This document shows positions 17,858 through 27,208 of a stretch of DNA of 64,000 nt, piece after piece; within the stretch, counting starts at the first letter, position 1; each line of letters begins with the position of its first letter. This stretch comes from an uncultured Roseobacter sp. Its GTDB lineage: Bacteria > Pseudomonadota > Alphaproteobacteria > Rhodobacterales > Rhodobacteraceae. A program made the translations under genes and the position numbers. The stretch is from the NCBI RefSeq assembly GCF_947492555.1, contig NZ_CANLNE010000002.1:1107501-1171500 (forward strand), given 5' to 3'. The notes under the pieces were generated by a model, which saw only the letters and a list, made by a program, of their open reading frames with translations, ran no database searches and had not been told where the DNA came from.

Positions 17858-18175
17858 GTGACCCCTTTGCGCCTTATCTGGCTTGCGCTGGCGATCTGGG
17901 GCACGATCCACCCGATGAGTTATTTCCTGCAATGGTTTAACGAAAACGGCTATGACCTGATGGCGATGGTCAATGCCTGGCACGCGAACGCGGCATCAAG
18001 CGGGTTGGTGTGGGATCTGACGATCGCAGCTGCGACCCTGACGATATGGGTGCTTTGGGAGGCCATCAGTCGCCGCCGCTGGTTGGACCTGCTGGCGATT
18101 CCGGCTACTTTTTGCATCGGCGTAAGCTGCGGCCTGCCGTTGTACCTCTTCCTGAGATCCGGGCGGGAGAGTTAA
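17858..18175 (+). CDS. DUF2834 family membrane protein
   Basis: 105 aa starting at GTG 17858. Three hydrophobic helices (LRLIWLALAIWGTIHPMSYF, VWDLTIAAATLTIWVLWEAI, LLAIPATFCIGVSCGLPLYL) with loop WFNENGYDLMAMVNAWHANA, matching DUF2834 in size and pattern. It is the last of four tightly packed genes starting with argH. Function unknown. Confidence 0.75.
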   Translation: MTPLRLIWLALAIWGTIHPMSYFLQWFNENGYDLMAMVNAWHANAASSGLVWDLTIAAATLTIWVLWEAISRRRWLDLLAIPATFCIGVSCGLPLYLFLRSGRES

Positions 18176-18351
18176 TTCCCGCCTAACGTGTTGTTTAAAA
18201 GGGTTGTTTCCAAAAATACTACAAATTGTTCTCATCTTGAAGTCGTTGGACTCTGTTAATCTTTGTTAAAATGTGGCAAAAATTCGCCGAAACTGGGTGA
18301 CTGGTCAATTTTGGCCGATGTGTTTTTCGAGTGATTCTAAAGGAGTTGGGG

Positions 18352-19086
18352 ATGAACGGATTTTTCAGGGCGGCTGCGGTCGCGGTTTTGGCAATTACGG
18401 GTGCGCAGACAGCAAGCGCCGCATCCCTCGTTATGGACTTTGAAGACCTCGAAGCGAACCTTGGCAATGGTGGCGCGTGGACGTCTTATGAGTTTGCTGG
18501 TCGGACATTTGGTATCTCTTGGTCGGGTGGAAGCACCGAGGGTGCGAACATCTTCGACACGAACTGTCCTGTCGGTTCGAACGCGACGAGCGACTGCGGG
18601 AACGACGAAGACATCGTACCGGGCGGTGTGGCCGGAAGCAGTTCAAATGGCGTGAGCGGCAACGTTCTGATCCGCCAACGCAATAGCGACGCGGATGGTG
18701 ATCTTGCCAATGACAGGGCCAATACCGGGTCCATCACATTCACTCTGTTGTCGGGTGGACCGCTGTCCTGGCTTGGCGCCTCTGCTATCGATGACGGGCG
18801 TTTCTCGTTTTCTTCAAGCACCAGCAGCGAAGGTGACTTCGTCCTGGGTGTGATCGCCGGTCTTGCGGACAGCGAAGCGGCACAGCTTACCTTCGCGACG
18901 CAATCACCGTTTCTTCAGCAAAACGATTCCTTCTCGATCCTCTTTGAAGGGTCGGGTGCGGTTGATCGATTGGTCTTCGACGATGGTATGACGGCGGTTC
19001 CGGTGCCCGCGGCGCTGCCGCTGATGCTTGCCGGTCTTGGTGGCTTCGGCCTGGTCGCGCGCCGTCGCAAATTGCGCAAAAACTGA
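18352..19086 (+). CDS. VPLPA-CTERM sorting domain protein (exported)
   Basis: 244 aa from ATG 18352 with AAGGAG upstream. Signal peptide MNGFFRAAAVAVLAITGAQT followed by ASAA. The mature domain is a Ser/Gly/Asp-rich beta-sandwich (MDFEDLEANLGNGGAWTSYE at its start). The C-terminus is a sorting tail: VPVPAALPLMLAGLGGFGLV then ARRRK. In related bacteria such tails are handled by an exosortase-type system; none is encoded in this window. Two cysteines (TNCPVG, SDCGND) could pair. A strong terminator follows. Confidence 0.85.
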   Translation: MNGFFRAAAVAVLAITGAQTASAASLVMDFEDLEANLGNGGAWTSYEFAGRTFGISWSGGSTEGANIFDTNCPVGSNATSDCGNDEDIVPGGVAGSSSNGVSGNVLIRQRNSDADGDLANDRANTGSITFTLLSGGPLSWLGASAIDDGRFSFSSSTSSEGDFVLGVIAGLADSEAAQLTFATQSPFLQQNDSFSILFEGSGAVDRLVFDDGMTAVPVPAALPLMLAGLGGFGLVARRRKLRKN

Positions 19087-19112
19087 CCCAAGGCGCTGAG
19101 CCAAAGGGAAGA

Positions 19113-19137
19113 GGGCGGCGGATGCCGCCCTTTTTTT
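19113..19137 (+). terminator. Intrinsic terminator
   Basis: GGGCGGC (19113-19119), loop GGAT, GCCGCCC (19124-19130), then seven T. A textbook rho-independent terminator 27 nt after the VPLPA-CTERM gene, separating it from lysA. Confidence 0.9.
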
Positions 19138-19221
19138 GTCTCTACACGCGTTTTGCCCCGAGGTGATTGCGTAAACTGAAGCGTCTGGTATGAGGCATGC
19201 TCGTTCAACAAGGGCAAAGAC

Positions 19222-20487
19222 ATGGACCACTTCCTCTACCGCGATGGTGCGCTTTATGCCGAAGATGTGCCGGTGAGCGACATTGCAAAAGCGGTTGGCA
19301 CGCCGTTCTATGTCTATTCGACAGCCACATTATTGCGGCATTTTCATCTTTTCGATGATGCTTTGGACGGAATCGACCATCTGGTCTGCTATGCGATGAA
19401 GGCCGCCAGCAATCAGGCTATCTTGAAAACCCTTGCACAAGCCGGCGCGGGCATGGACGTTGTCTCCGGGGGCGAATACAGGCGTGCCAAGGCCGCAGGC
19501 GTGCCCGGTGACCGCATTGTGTTCTCCGGCGTAGGTAAGACTGCCGCTGAAATTCGGCTCGCGCTCGAAGGCGGTATCCGCCAGTTCAATGTGGAGTCTG
19601 AACCCGAGATGGAGGTGCTGAACGCCACCGCCGTCGCGATGGGCAAGGTTGCGCCGATCACGATCCGGGTCAATCCGGACGTGGATGCCAAGACCCACGC
19701 GAAGATTGCGACAGGCAAATCTGAAAACAAGTTCGGCATCCCGATATCACGGGCCCGCGAGGTCTATGCGCTTGCGGCCTCGCTACCGGGTCTGGAAGTG
19801 ATCGGCATCGATGTGCACATCGGCAGCCAGTTGACCGATCTTGCACCCTTTGAGCTGGCCTATCAGAAAGTCGCCGAGCTGACCGAGGTGCTGCGCGCCG
19901 ATGGGCATGCCATTCGCCGCCTCGATCTGGGCGGCGGGTTGGGCATTCCCTATGCGCGCGACAATCAGGCGCCGCCGCTGCCCGTGGACTATGGCGCGCT
20001 GGTCAAGCGCACCCTGGGTCATCTGGGCTGCGAAATCGAGATCGAACCGGGGCGGCTGATCGCTGGAAACGCCGGGCTCATGGTGTCCGAGGTGATTTAT
20101 GTGAAATCCGGCGAGGGCCGCGATTTCCTGATCATCGACGGCGCGATGAACGATCTGATCCGCCCGGCCATGTATGAGGCCTACCATGACATCATCCCGG
20201 TTGTTGAGCCGGTGCCTGGCGCCGAGCAGGCGACCTATGACATTGTGGGGCCGGTTTGCGAATCCGGGGACACTTTTGCCAAGCAGCGGGACATGCCACC
20301 AGTGGCCGAAGGAGAGCTTGTCGCGTTCCGCTCGGCGGGTGCTTATGGCGCCGTTATGAGCAGCGAATACAACTCCCGCCCCCTGATTCCCGAAGTTCTG
20401 GTGAATAAGGATCAATTTGCGGTTATTCGCCGACGTCCGACCTTTGACGAAATGATAAATCGCGATACCATTCCAGAATGGCTTTGA
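19222..20487 (+). CDS. lysA: Diaminopimelate decarboxylase
   Basis: 421 aa. PLP enzyme that decarboxylates meso-diaminopimelate to lysine, the last step of lysine synthesis. The PLP lysine sits in VCYAMKAASNQAILKTLAQA; the Gly-rich phosphate loop is DLGGGLGIPY; substrate and dimer contacts include EPGRLIAGNAG and the CESGDTFA segment with its active-site Cys. Full length. It lies just upstream of the TIGR02302 gene, a common Rhodobacterales order. Confidence 0.97.
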   Translation: MDHFLYRDGALYAEDVPVSDIAKAVGTPFYVYSTATLLRHFHLFDDALDGIDHLVCYAMKAASNQAILKTLAQAGAGMDVVSGGEYRRAKAAGVPGDRIVFSGVGKTAAEIRLALEGGIRQFNVESEPEMEVLNATAVAMGKVAPITIRVNPDVDAKTHAKIATGKSENKFGIPISRAREVYALAASLPGLEVIGIDVHIGSQLTDLAPFELAYQKVAELTEVLRADGHAIRRLDLGGGLGIPYARDNQAPPLPVDYGALVKRTLGHLGCEIEIEPGRLIAGNAGLMVSEVIYVKSGEGRDFLIIDGAMNDLIRPAMYEAYHDIIPVVEPVPGAEQATYDIVGPVCESGDTFAKQRDMPPVAEGELVAFRSAGAYGAVMSSEYNSRPLIPEVLVNKDQFAVIRRRPTFDEMINRDTIPEWL

Positions 20488-20527
20488 CCCCGTATCCCCG
20501 GGATTGAAGACAAGCGGAGTGAAACCG

Positions 20528-23140
20528 ATGGCGTCATTTTCCCGGCACGATGCGGACCGCAGCCTCAGGGCCGTGCGCTGGCCCCTTCGGCTGACCCGAT
20601 TGGGCATGATCGCCGAAGCTTTCGTGCAGAGCCTCTGGCCGCTGATGACGGTGTGCCTGTTTGTGCTGGCCGCACTCATGCTGGGCCTGCAGGACACGGT
20701 TGCTATCGAAGTCGTCTGGGGCCTGGCCGTTCTCGCCGGTATCAGTGCGCTGACGACGCTTGGATATGCCTTCATGCGGTTCCGGCTGCCGACACGGGAC
20801 CAGGCCATTGCCCGATTGGATGCCAGCCTGCCGGGACGTCCGTTGCAGGCCCTGCTGGATACGCAGACCATCGGGGCCGCGGATGCCGCCTCCACCGCCG
20901 TCTGGCGGGCGCATCAGGCACGTATGGCCGCCCGCGCCGCCGAGGCCGAGCCGGTACCCGCAGATCTGCGTGTTGCCTACCGTGATCCCTACGCTCTGCG
21001 CTATCTGGCGGTTTTGCTCTTTGGGATCGCCCTGCTCTTTGGCTCCATCTGGCGGGTAGGGTCGGTGACGGATATGACGCCCGGCGGTGGCGGGCTTGCC
21101 GCTGGTCCGGTCTGGGAAGGCTGGGCGGAAAGTCCCAGATACACCGGTCGGCCAACGATCTACCTCAATGATATTCCCGAAGGCGCGCTCCGCGTGCCTG
21201 TTGGCAGTCTGATCACCCTGCGCCTTTACGGTGAGGTCGGCGCCCTGACCCTTTCTGAAACCGTCTCCGGCCGGACAGAGGTGCCACCGGCGTCCGATCC
21301 GGCACAGGATTTCACCGTGGTGCAGGACGGCACGGTCGCGATCAACGGCCCCGGTGGGCGCAGCTGGCAAGTTGAAGTCATCCCGGACAGCCCGCCCCAG
21401 ATTGCCGTGCTGGAGGATCCTTCCGCCTCTGCTCTTGGAGAAACGACACTGCCGTTCGAGGCCCGCGACGATTATGGGGTCGAGGCCGGCGAGGCACGGT
21501 TCACACTCGATCTCGCCGCAGTCACTCGCCATCATGGCCTGACCATCGCGCCCGAGACACGCCCCGATCTGATCGTGCCCTTGCCCACTCCCATAGCCGG
21601 GGACCGCCGGGCGTTCGAAGAAAATCTGATTGAGGACTTCTCGGAGCACCCATGGGCCAACTTGCCGGTGTTCGTGCGCCTGTCCGCGCTGGATGGCGCG
21701 GAACAGACCTATGAGACAGAGCCGCGCGCGATGGTGCTGCCCGGTCGGCGTTTCTTTGATCCGGTCGCGGCTGCGGTGATCGAACAACGCCGTGATCTGC
21801 TCTGGTCGCGTGAGAACAACAAGCGGATTAGCCAGATCCTGCGCGCTGCGGCCTATCTGCCCGAGGAATTATTCCGCAAGCAGACCGATGCGCTGCGGCT
21901 GCGCAAGGTCATTCGCCAGTTGGAGACCTTTGCCAAATACGGGCTCAGCGATGACATGCAGGAGGATCTCGCACAGGAGATGTGGGATCTGGCGATCATC
22001 CTCGAAGAAGGTGATCTGGCCGATGCCGCCGAACGCATGCGCCGGGCGCAGGAACGGCTGAACGAGGCGATCCGCAATGGCGCGTCGGATGAGGAGATTG
22101 CGGAACTGATGCAGGAGTTGCGCCGCGCCACGGACGATTATCTGCAGCAAATGATGCGGCAGGCCGAGCGCCAACGTCAGCAAAACGACGAAAACGGCGG
22201 CCCGCAAAACGAAAACACCATGACCATGACGCAGGATGACCTGCAGCGCATGATGGACCGCATTCAGGAACTGATGGAACAGGGCCGCATGGCTGAAGCG
22301 CAGCAGGCGCTGCAAGAGCTTCAGCAGATGATGGAGAACATGCGCGTCACCCAAGGCCAGCAAGGGCAGGGCGGGCAGAGCCCCGGCGAGCAGGCGATGG
22401 AAGGCCTGTCCGAGACACTGCGCGAACAACAAGGTCTGTCCGATCAGGCCTTCCGCGATCTGCAGGAGCAATTCAACCCCGGTGCCCAGGCAGGCGAGAG
22501 CCAGGGTAACGAGGGGCGCAACGGCGGGCAGGGCCGTGGCCAGAGCCACGAGGGTCAGTCTGGTCAGGGCGAGGGTGGCGGAGAGCAACAGGGTCAACCG
22601 CAGGAACGCGGTGATGGATCCGCAGGTGATCCGCGACCGGGCAGCGAAGGTTCAATCGCCGATCGTCAGCAGGCCTTGCGCGATGAGTTGCGCCGCCAGC
22701 AGGGCAATCTGCCGGGTGCGGGTACGCCGGAAGGCGATGCCGCACGGGACGCGTTGGACCGGGCCGGACGTGCGATGGAAGGGGCCGAGGACGCTCTGCG
22801 CGACAATGACCTGGCCGAAGCCATCGACAATCAGGGCCAGGCGATGGAAGCGCTGCGTGAAGGTATGCGCGCGCTTGGCGACATGATGGCGCAACAGCAA
22901 CAGAACCAACAGCCGGGGCAAGGTACACAGCAGTCGGATCGCAGGGCAGACAACCGCGACCCGCTGGGGCGCGAATCCGGAAATTCCGGTGCGGATGGGG
23001 ACACCGGGCCGCTTGCGCTGAACGATGATGCCTATGGTCGTGCGCGGGAGCTTCTGGATGAAATCCGTCGTCGGTCAGGTGAAACCGCACGTCCCGAAGA
23101 AGAACGCAACTATCTCAAGCGTCTTTTGGACCGGTTCTAG
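20528..23140 (+). CDS. TIGR02302 / DUF4175 family protein
   Basis: 870 aa from ATG 20528, preceded by CGGAGTG; an upstream TTG at 20504 is less likely. Two N-terminal membrane helices (LMTVCLFVLAALMLG and YLAVLLFGIALLFGS) are followed by a periplasmic domain (residues 190-430), a long charged helical part, and then a low-complexity Gln/Gly/Glu/Met-rich region (about 560-790) with repeated QQGQ and MMEN blocks. The function of this alphaproteobacterial family is unknown; its tail suggests coiled coil or disorder. Confidence 0.9.
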   Translation: MASFSRHDADRSLRAVRWPLRLTRLGMIAEAFVQSLWPLMTVCLFVLAALMLGLQDTVAIEVVWGLAVLAGISALTTLGYAFMRFRLPTRDQAIARLDASLPGRPLQALLDTQTIGAADAASTAVWRAHQARMAARAAEAEPVPADLRVAYRDPYALRYLAVLLFGIALLFGSIWRVGSVTDMTPGGGGLAAGPVWEGWAESPRYTGRPTIYLNDIPEGALRVPVGSLITLRLYGEVGALTLSETVSGRTEVPPASDPAQDFTVVQDGTVAINGPGGRSWQVEVIPDSPPQIAVLEDPSASALGETTLPFEARDDYGVEAGEARFTLDLAAVTRHHGLTIAPETRPDLIVPLPTPIAGDRRAFEENLIEDFSEHPWANLPVFVRLSALDGAEQTYETEPRAMVLPGRRFFDPVAAAVIEQRRDLLWSRENNKRISQILRAAAYLPEELFRKQTDALRLRKVIRQLETFAKYGLSDDMQEDLAQEMWDLAIILEEGDLADAAERMRRAQERLNEAIRNGASDEEIAELMQELRRATDDYLQQMMRQAERQRQQNDENGGPQNENTMTMTQDDLQRMMDRIQELMEQGRMAEAQQALQELQQMMENMRVTQGQQGQGGQSPGEQAMEGLSETLREQQGLSDQAFRDLQEQFNPGAQAGESQGNEGRNGGQGRGQSHEGQSGQGEGGGEQQGQPQERGDGSAGDPRPGSEGSIADRQQALRDELRRQQGNLPGAGTPEGDAARDALDRAGRAMEGAEDALRDNDLAEAIDNQGQAMEALREGMRALGDMMAQQQQNQQPGQGTQQSDRRADNRDPLGRESGNSGADGDTGPLALNDDAYGRARELLDEIRRRSGETARPEEERNYLKRLLDRF

Positions 23141-23149
23141 GGCCACTCA

Positions 23150-24046
23150 TTACTGTCCGCTGGAAGCAGCGGTAGCATCCAGCCATCCCAACACAGCCTC
23201 GACCTTGGTGTCGAGCCACATCCGCCATTGATCCACGATCCCGACGTAAGCGCTGAGCCACGGATCGGCTTGTGGCACGGCTTCGGCCAGTTGCGGTGCA
23301 AAAACATAGAGCAAGGCGAGAATGGCGGCCAAGAGCACCATCAAGACGAAACCACGCCCAAAGCTGCGTTTTTCACGGGCTTCGACCTGGGCTGTTTGCC
23401 CGGGGTCATCGCCCGGAGATCTTTCATTGTTGGATCGTAGCGTCGAATTTATTTCTTCGATATCAGGTAGCAAGTCCCGACGAGAGCCGGAGACGGCGGT
23501 GGCTTCTACCACCGGCAGCGATGGCGGTTCGCCCCGCATGCGTGCCATCCGGTCGCGGGTTTCACGCGCGCGTTTGCGCGCTTCGTCACTGCCATCGGCA
23601 TCCGTCAGCCCAAGATCAGGCTGACTCTCTACACCTCCGGCTGTTTCATTTGACCGCGCTTTTTTCTCGAGTTCGGCTTCTTCTCGCAGAACGTCTGCTA
23701 CAGCGGGGTCCAGTGGTTTGCGCGTCGGGGATGGCGGTATCTCGTCGAACTCCGCCTCAGGTTTGGACTCTGATGGTGGTGGATTGTCCTCTGAGGAGGT
23801 AACTTCCTCGGGCGCTGGTTCCGGCTCTGGCTCAGGTTCCGGGGCGTTGTCTTCTTCAGGGAAGACAACTTCTTCATCTTCCTCGGCTGTCTTGCTCAGC
23901 GCTTCCTGTTCTTCCTGCTCTGCGTCCGGATGCGCCTGAAACCATGTCTGGCCACAGTTTGAACACTGCACGTCCCGCCCGTCCGGCGGCATGACGTCAT
24001 CGGGCACTTCGTATTGCGCATCGCAATTCGGACAAATCAAGCGCAT
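23150..24046 (-). CDS. Zinc-ribbon (MJ0042-type) membrane-anchored protein
   Basis: 298 aa. The N-terminus is a zinc ribbon with two CxxC knuckles, MRLICPNCDAQYEVPDDVMP and CSNCGQTWF. Residues 45-150 are acidic and Pro/Glu-rich (EPEPEPEPAPEE), probably disordered. A single transmembrane helix (GFVLMVLLAAILALLYVFAP) comes near residue 235, then a short periplasmic tail. Function unknown. It converges with TIGR02302 and is divergent from ftsE. Confidence 0.85.
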   Translation of the reverse strand: MRLICPNCDAQYEVPDDVMPPDGRDVQCSNCGQTWFQAHPDAEQEEQEALSKTAEEDEEVVFPEEDNAPEPEPEPEPAPEEVTSSEDNPPPSESKPEAEFDEIPPSPTRKPLDPAVADVLREEAELEKKARSNETAGGVESQPDLGLTDADGSDEARKRARETRDRMARMRGEPPSLPVVEATAVSGSRRDLLPDIEEINSTLRSNNERSPGDDPGQTAQVEAREKRSFGRGFVLMVLLAAILALLYVFAPQLAEAVPQADPWLSAYVGIVDQWRMWLDTKVEAVLGWLDATAASSGQ

Positions 24047-24211
24047 GTCAGGTCCTGCTTCATGGTTACCCCGCTTCGTTTATTGTTTTTCTGCACCATA
24101 TTGACATCCCGGTCGTGCGAAAAGTGTTAACTGTGCACAAAGCTTGCAAGTGATGCATTGAAACCAGACCGCCACTGGGGCACAAAAGCGCAACAAAAAA
24201 ACGGGGGCCGC

Positions 24212-24889
24212 GTGCTTGAGCTGGAAAATGTCGCCTACAGCTATGGGGGCGGCGCGCTTTTATCTGAGATTTCACTCAAGCTGGCGCCGGGTTCGTTTCA
24301 CTTTCTGACCGGACCCTCCGGTGCGGGCAAGACCACCTTGCTCAAGCTGTGTTACGGCGCGTTATTGCCGACCTCCGGCGATGTCACGCTGTTCGGTGAT
24401 GATGTCTCCCGGTTGGAGCGGGATGACATCGCGCTGTTGCGTCGGCGCATGGGGGTCGTGCATCAGGATTGCCGATTTCTGGATCATCTGACGGTTTCGG
24501 AAAACATCGCATTACCGCTTACCGTGTCCGGGCGCCCCACGAGCGCCGGGCAGGATGATCTGACCGAACTCATGGCCTGGGTGGGACTGACCCACCGTGC
24601 TGAGGCTGTGCCGCCTGAGCTTTCGGGGGGAGAGCGTCAGCGCGCCGCCCTTGCCCGTGCGGTGATCATGTCGCCGGATGTCGTCCTGGCAGATGAACCC
24701 ACCGGTAACGTGGACTGGGAGATGTCGCAGAGGCTTCTGCGCCTTTTGGTCGAACTCAACAAGATGGGCAAAACCGTGCTGATTGCCACCCACGATCTCA
24801 GCTTGATCCGAGCCGCCAAAAGCCAGATTCAAGCGCGGGTTCTGCGCATAGCAAACGGTCGTGTACAGCTCGCTGGCGCGGATCTGTGA
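24212..24889 (+). CDS. ftsE: Cell division ATP-binding protein FtsE
   Basis: 225 aa from GTG 24212 (GGGGG upstream; the open frame reaches back to a TTG at 24158). ABC ATPase with Walker A GPSGAGKTTLL, Q-loop VVHQDCRFLDHLTVSENIAL, signature LSGGERQRAALARA, Walker B VVLADEPTGNVD and the H-loop ATHD. With FtsX it forms the complex that activates septal peptidoglycan hydrolases. It overlaps ftsX by 4 nt. Confidence 0.95.
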   Translation: MLELENVAYSYGGGALLSEISLKLAPGSFHFLTGPSGAGKTTLLKLCYGALLPTSGDVTLFGDDVSRLERDDIALLRRRMGVVHQDCRFLDHLTVSENIALPLTVSGRPTSAGQDDLTELMAWVGLTHRAEAVPPELSGGERQRAALARAVIMSPDVVLADEPTGNVDWEMSQRLLRLLVELNKMGKTVLIATHDLSLIRAAKSQIQARVLRIANGRVQLAGADL

Positions 24890-25791
24890 AGGTGACCCGC
24901 ATCGCTCTCAAACGCCTCGTTCTTGGTGACAAGCAGGCCGATCGCGTGGTGCCGCCGTCCGGTTTCACGGCGCAGTTGACGATTTTTGCCGCTGCCGCGA
25001 TGGCTTTTCTGGCTGTTTTTGCCATGGCACTCTCGCTGGCATCCGGTCGCCTTGCGGCCCGGTGGGGAGATGAGCTTGCGCGGTCCTCGACCATTCGGAT
25101 CGTGGCGCCGCTGGACCAGCGGCCGGTCCAGACCGAGGCAGCCCTGAGCATTCTCGAAACCACCGCGGGTGTGGCCTATGCGCGCGCCCTGGACGATGCC
25201 GAACAACAGGCGTTGCTGGCCCCCTGGTTTGGCGCAGAGCTGGACTTGCAGGCGCTCCCGGTTCCCCAGTTGATCGAGGTGATCGAAGAAGACAGCGGCT
25301 TTGACGCGGCCGGGTTGCGGTTGCGGTTGGCGGCGGAGGTGCCAGGCGCTGTTCTCGATGACCACAGCCGGTGGCGTGCACCTCTGGTCGCCGCTGCGAA
25401 CAGACTGCGCCTCCTGGGCTGGATTTCCGCCGTGCTTCTGGGCGCCAGCGTGGCGGTCATGGTGACGTTGGCCGCGAACACTGCGTTGGCTGCAAATGCG
25501 CAAGTCATTGCGGTCTTGCGTCTGGTGGGGGCCACGGATCGCTACATCGCACAAGCCTTCATTCGCCGCTTTACCCTTCGGGCCTTCGGGGGTGCGATCA
25601 TTGGCACCGTCCTTGCCATGGGGACGGTTTCCCTACTGCCCAAAGCTTCTGACACAGCCGGATTCCTCACAGGTCTCGGGTTCCAGGGCTGGCATTGGTT
25701 TTTGCCCTTCCTGATCCCCCTGCTTTCGGCCTTCGTGGCCTTTGTCGCGACGGGAACCGCAGCAAACCGTGCTTTGAAAAGGTTGGCCTGA
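24886..25791 (+). CDS. ftsX: Cell division protein FtsX
   Basis: 301 aa, GTG start inside the ftsE stop (GTGA). Four membrane helices: FAAAAMAFLAVFAMALSLAS near the start, then after an extracytoplasmic loop of about 120 residues LGWISAVLLGASVAVMVTLA, AFGGAIIGTVLAMGTVSLLP and FLIPLLSAFVAFVATGT. The large loop is where hydrolase activators bind. Membrane partner of FtsE. Confidence 0.95.
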   Translation: MKVTRIALKRLVLGDKQADRVVPPSGFTAQLTIFAAAAMAFLAVFAMALSLASGRLAARWGDELARSSTIRIVAPLDQRPVQTEAALSILETTAGVAYARALDDAEQQALLAPWFGAELDLQALPVPQLIEVIEEDSGFDAAGLRLRLAAEVPGAVLDDHSRWRAPLVAAANRLRLLGWISAVLLGASVAVMVTLAANTALAANAQVIAVLRLVGATDRYIAQAFIRRFTLRAFGGAIIGTVLAMGTVSLLPKASDTAGFLTGLGFQGWHWFLPFLIPLLSAFVAFVATGTAANRALKRLA

Positions 25792-26531
25792 TGATCCAAT
25801 ATATTCGATCGGTCATTTTCATCACCCAAATGTACATCGCCATGCCCATCATCGGTCTGGGATTTGCACCCTGGGCGATGTTCAGCCGCCGGGGGGCGTA
25901 TGCGGCGTGTAAAACCTACTCGCGTTATGTGTTTTGGACTGCCAGTTGGATGGTCGGTATGCGCTGCGAAGTCCGGGGCACCGTTCCGCAGGGGGAAGCA
26001 CTGATCGCGGCCAAGCATCAGTCGTTTCTGGACATCATGATGATCTTCACAGCGCTACCCGCGGCCAAGTTCATCATGAAGAAGGAAATCCTGATGACGC
26101 CCATCATCGGGCAATACGCAAGGCGGTTGGGATGTGTTGCCGTGGATCGGGGTAAGCGTGGCGCCGCGATTGAAAAGATGGTGTCGGACGTGAATGCGGG
26201 CCGTGCGGAGGCCGGGCAACTGATCATCTATTCACAGGGCACCCGCGTCGCGCCAGGCGCCAGATTGCCCTACAAGGTCGGCACTGCCGTGCTCTACGAG
26301 CAACTGGGCCAGCCCTGCGTGCCCGTTGCAACGAACGTGGGCGTGCTGTGGCCGAAAAGGGGCATGCTGCGAAAACCCGGCGTTGCAGTGGTGGAATTCC
26401 TGCCTGTGATAGAGCCGGGGCAAACCCGCGACGCCTTCATGACAACACTGGAAACCATGGTGGAAGAAAAGTCGGATGCCTTGATGGCGGAAGCGGGGTT
26501 CACATATGACGGACACAGTCACGCGGATTGA
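25791..26531 (+). CDS. plsC: 1-acyl-sn-glycerol-3-phosphate acyltransferase
   Basis: 246 aa from ATG 25791, which overlaps the ftsX stop by one base (TGATG). N-terminal membrane helix, then the PlsC motif I in AKHQSFLDIMMIF (H-x4-D), motif II GCVAVDRGKRG, and motif III region YSQGTRVAPGA. Makes phosphatidic acid from lysophosphatidic acid at the inner membrane. Its 3' end overlaps the next gene by 26 nt. Confidence 0.9.
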   Translation: MIQYIRSVIFITQMYIAMPIIGLGFAPWAMFSRRGAYAACKTYSRYVFWTASWMVGMRCEVRGTVPQGEALIAAKHQSFLDIMMIFTALPAAKFIMKKEILMTPIIGQYARRLGCVAVDRGKRGAAIEKMVSDVNAGRAEAGQLIIYSQGTRVAPGARLPYKVGTAVLYEQLGQPCVPVATNVGVLWPKRGMLRKPGVAVVEFLPVIEPGQTRDAFMTTLETMVEEKSDALMAEAGFTYDGHSHAD

Positions 26532-27123
26532 AACGCTTGAGGCGCTGTTGGCGCTTTACGGCACACCGGGCGCGGCATCCCTGCGCAAGGTCGCACCTGT
26601 CATGACGCCGCTCTACCGAAAATGGATCATGTCCTCAAAGCTCTGCGTGCTCAGCACCGTTGGCCCGGAGGGGACAGATGGCAGCCCTCGGGGAGATGAC
26701 GGACCCGTGGTACAGGAGATTGATCCGAGCACACTGGCCCTGCCGGACTGGCGCGGCAACAACCGCTTGGATTCACTGCGCAACATTGTTGCGGATGGCC
26801 GTGTTTCGCTGATGTTCATTGTTCCGGGATCAAACAATGTGGTTCGGATCAATGGGCGTGCATATCTGACCGCAGATATGGATATGCGGGAACGTTTTGA
26901 AAAAGACCGCAGACTGCCCACGACTGTCATCATAGTCGAGATCAAAGAAATCTACACGCAATGCGCTCGTGCGTTGATGCGTGCCGCTGTGTGGGAAACG
27001 AAAGCTGCGGCGCCCGACTTACCGACGGTCGGACAGATACTTGCCGAAGTGTCAAATGGCGAGGAGGGGGGAGCCCCCTATGACGCGGCTTGGGGCGCAC
27101 GGGCCGCCAAAACGATGTGGTGA
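26506..27123 (+). CDS. Pyridoxamine 5'-phosphate oxidase family protein (MSMEG_1061-like FMN-binding)
   Basis: 205 aa. Split-barrel flavin-binding fold: LCVLSTVGPEGTDGSPRGDD binds the FMN phosphate, followed by PDWRGNNRLDSLRNIV, VSLMFIVPG and VVRINGRAYLT. These match the MSMEG_1061-type subfamily of about 200 aa. Substrate unknown; such proteins may reduce cofactors or small molecules. It begins within the 3' end of plsC and is followed by a large inverted repeat. Confidence 0.85.
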   Translation: MTDTVTRIETLEALLALYGTPGAASLRKVAPVMTPLYRKWIMSSKLCVLSTVGPEGTDGSPRGDDGPVVQEIDPSTLALPDWRGNNRLDSLRNIVADGRVSLMFIVPGSNNVVRINGRAYLTADMDMRERFEKDRRLPTTVIIVEIKEIYTQCARALMRAAVWETKAAAPDLPTVGQILAEVSNGEEGGAPYDAAWGARAAKTMW

Positions 27124-27130
27124 GCCAGAA

Positions 27131-27202
27131 GGTGGCCTGAAGCCCACCTTACCTGCCAGACGAAAAGGTGCTGCCAGCAGGTAAGGTGGGCTTCAGGCCA
27201 CC
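27131..27202. terminator. Large bidirectional hairpin: 26-bp perfect inverted repeat
   Basis: Bases 27131-27156 are the exact reverse complement of 27177-27202, around a 20-nt loop. It lies between the convergent PPOX-type gene (stop 27123) and lpdA (stop 27209), so it probably ends both transcripts. A perfect 26-bp stem is much longer than usual and could also be a repeat-element insertion. Confidence 0.8.
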
Positions 27203-27208
27203 TCTTCG

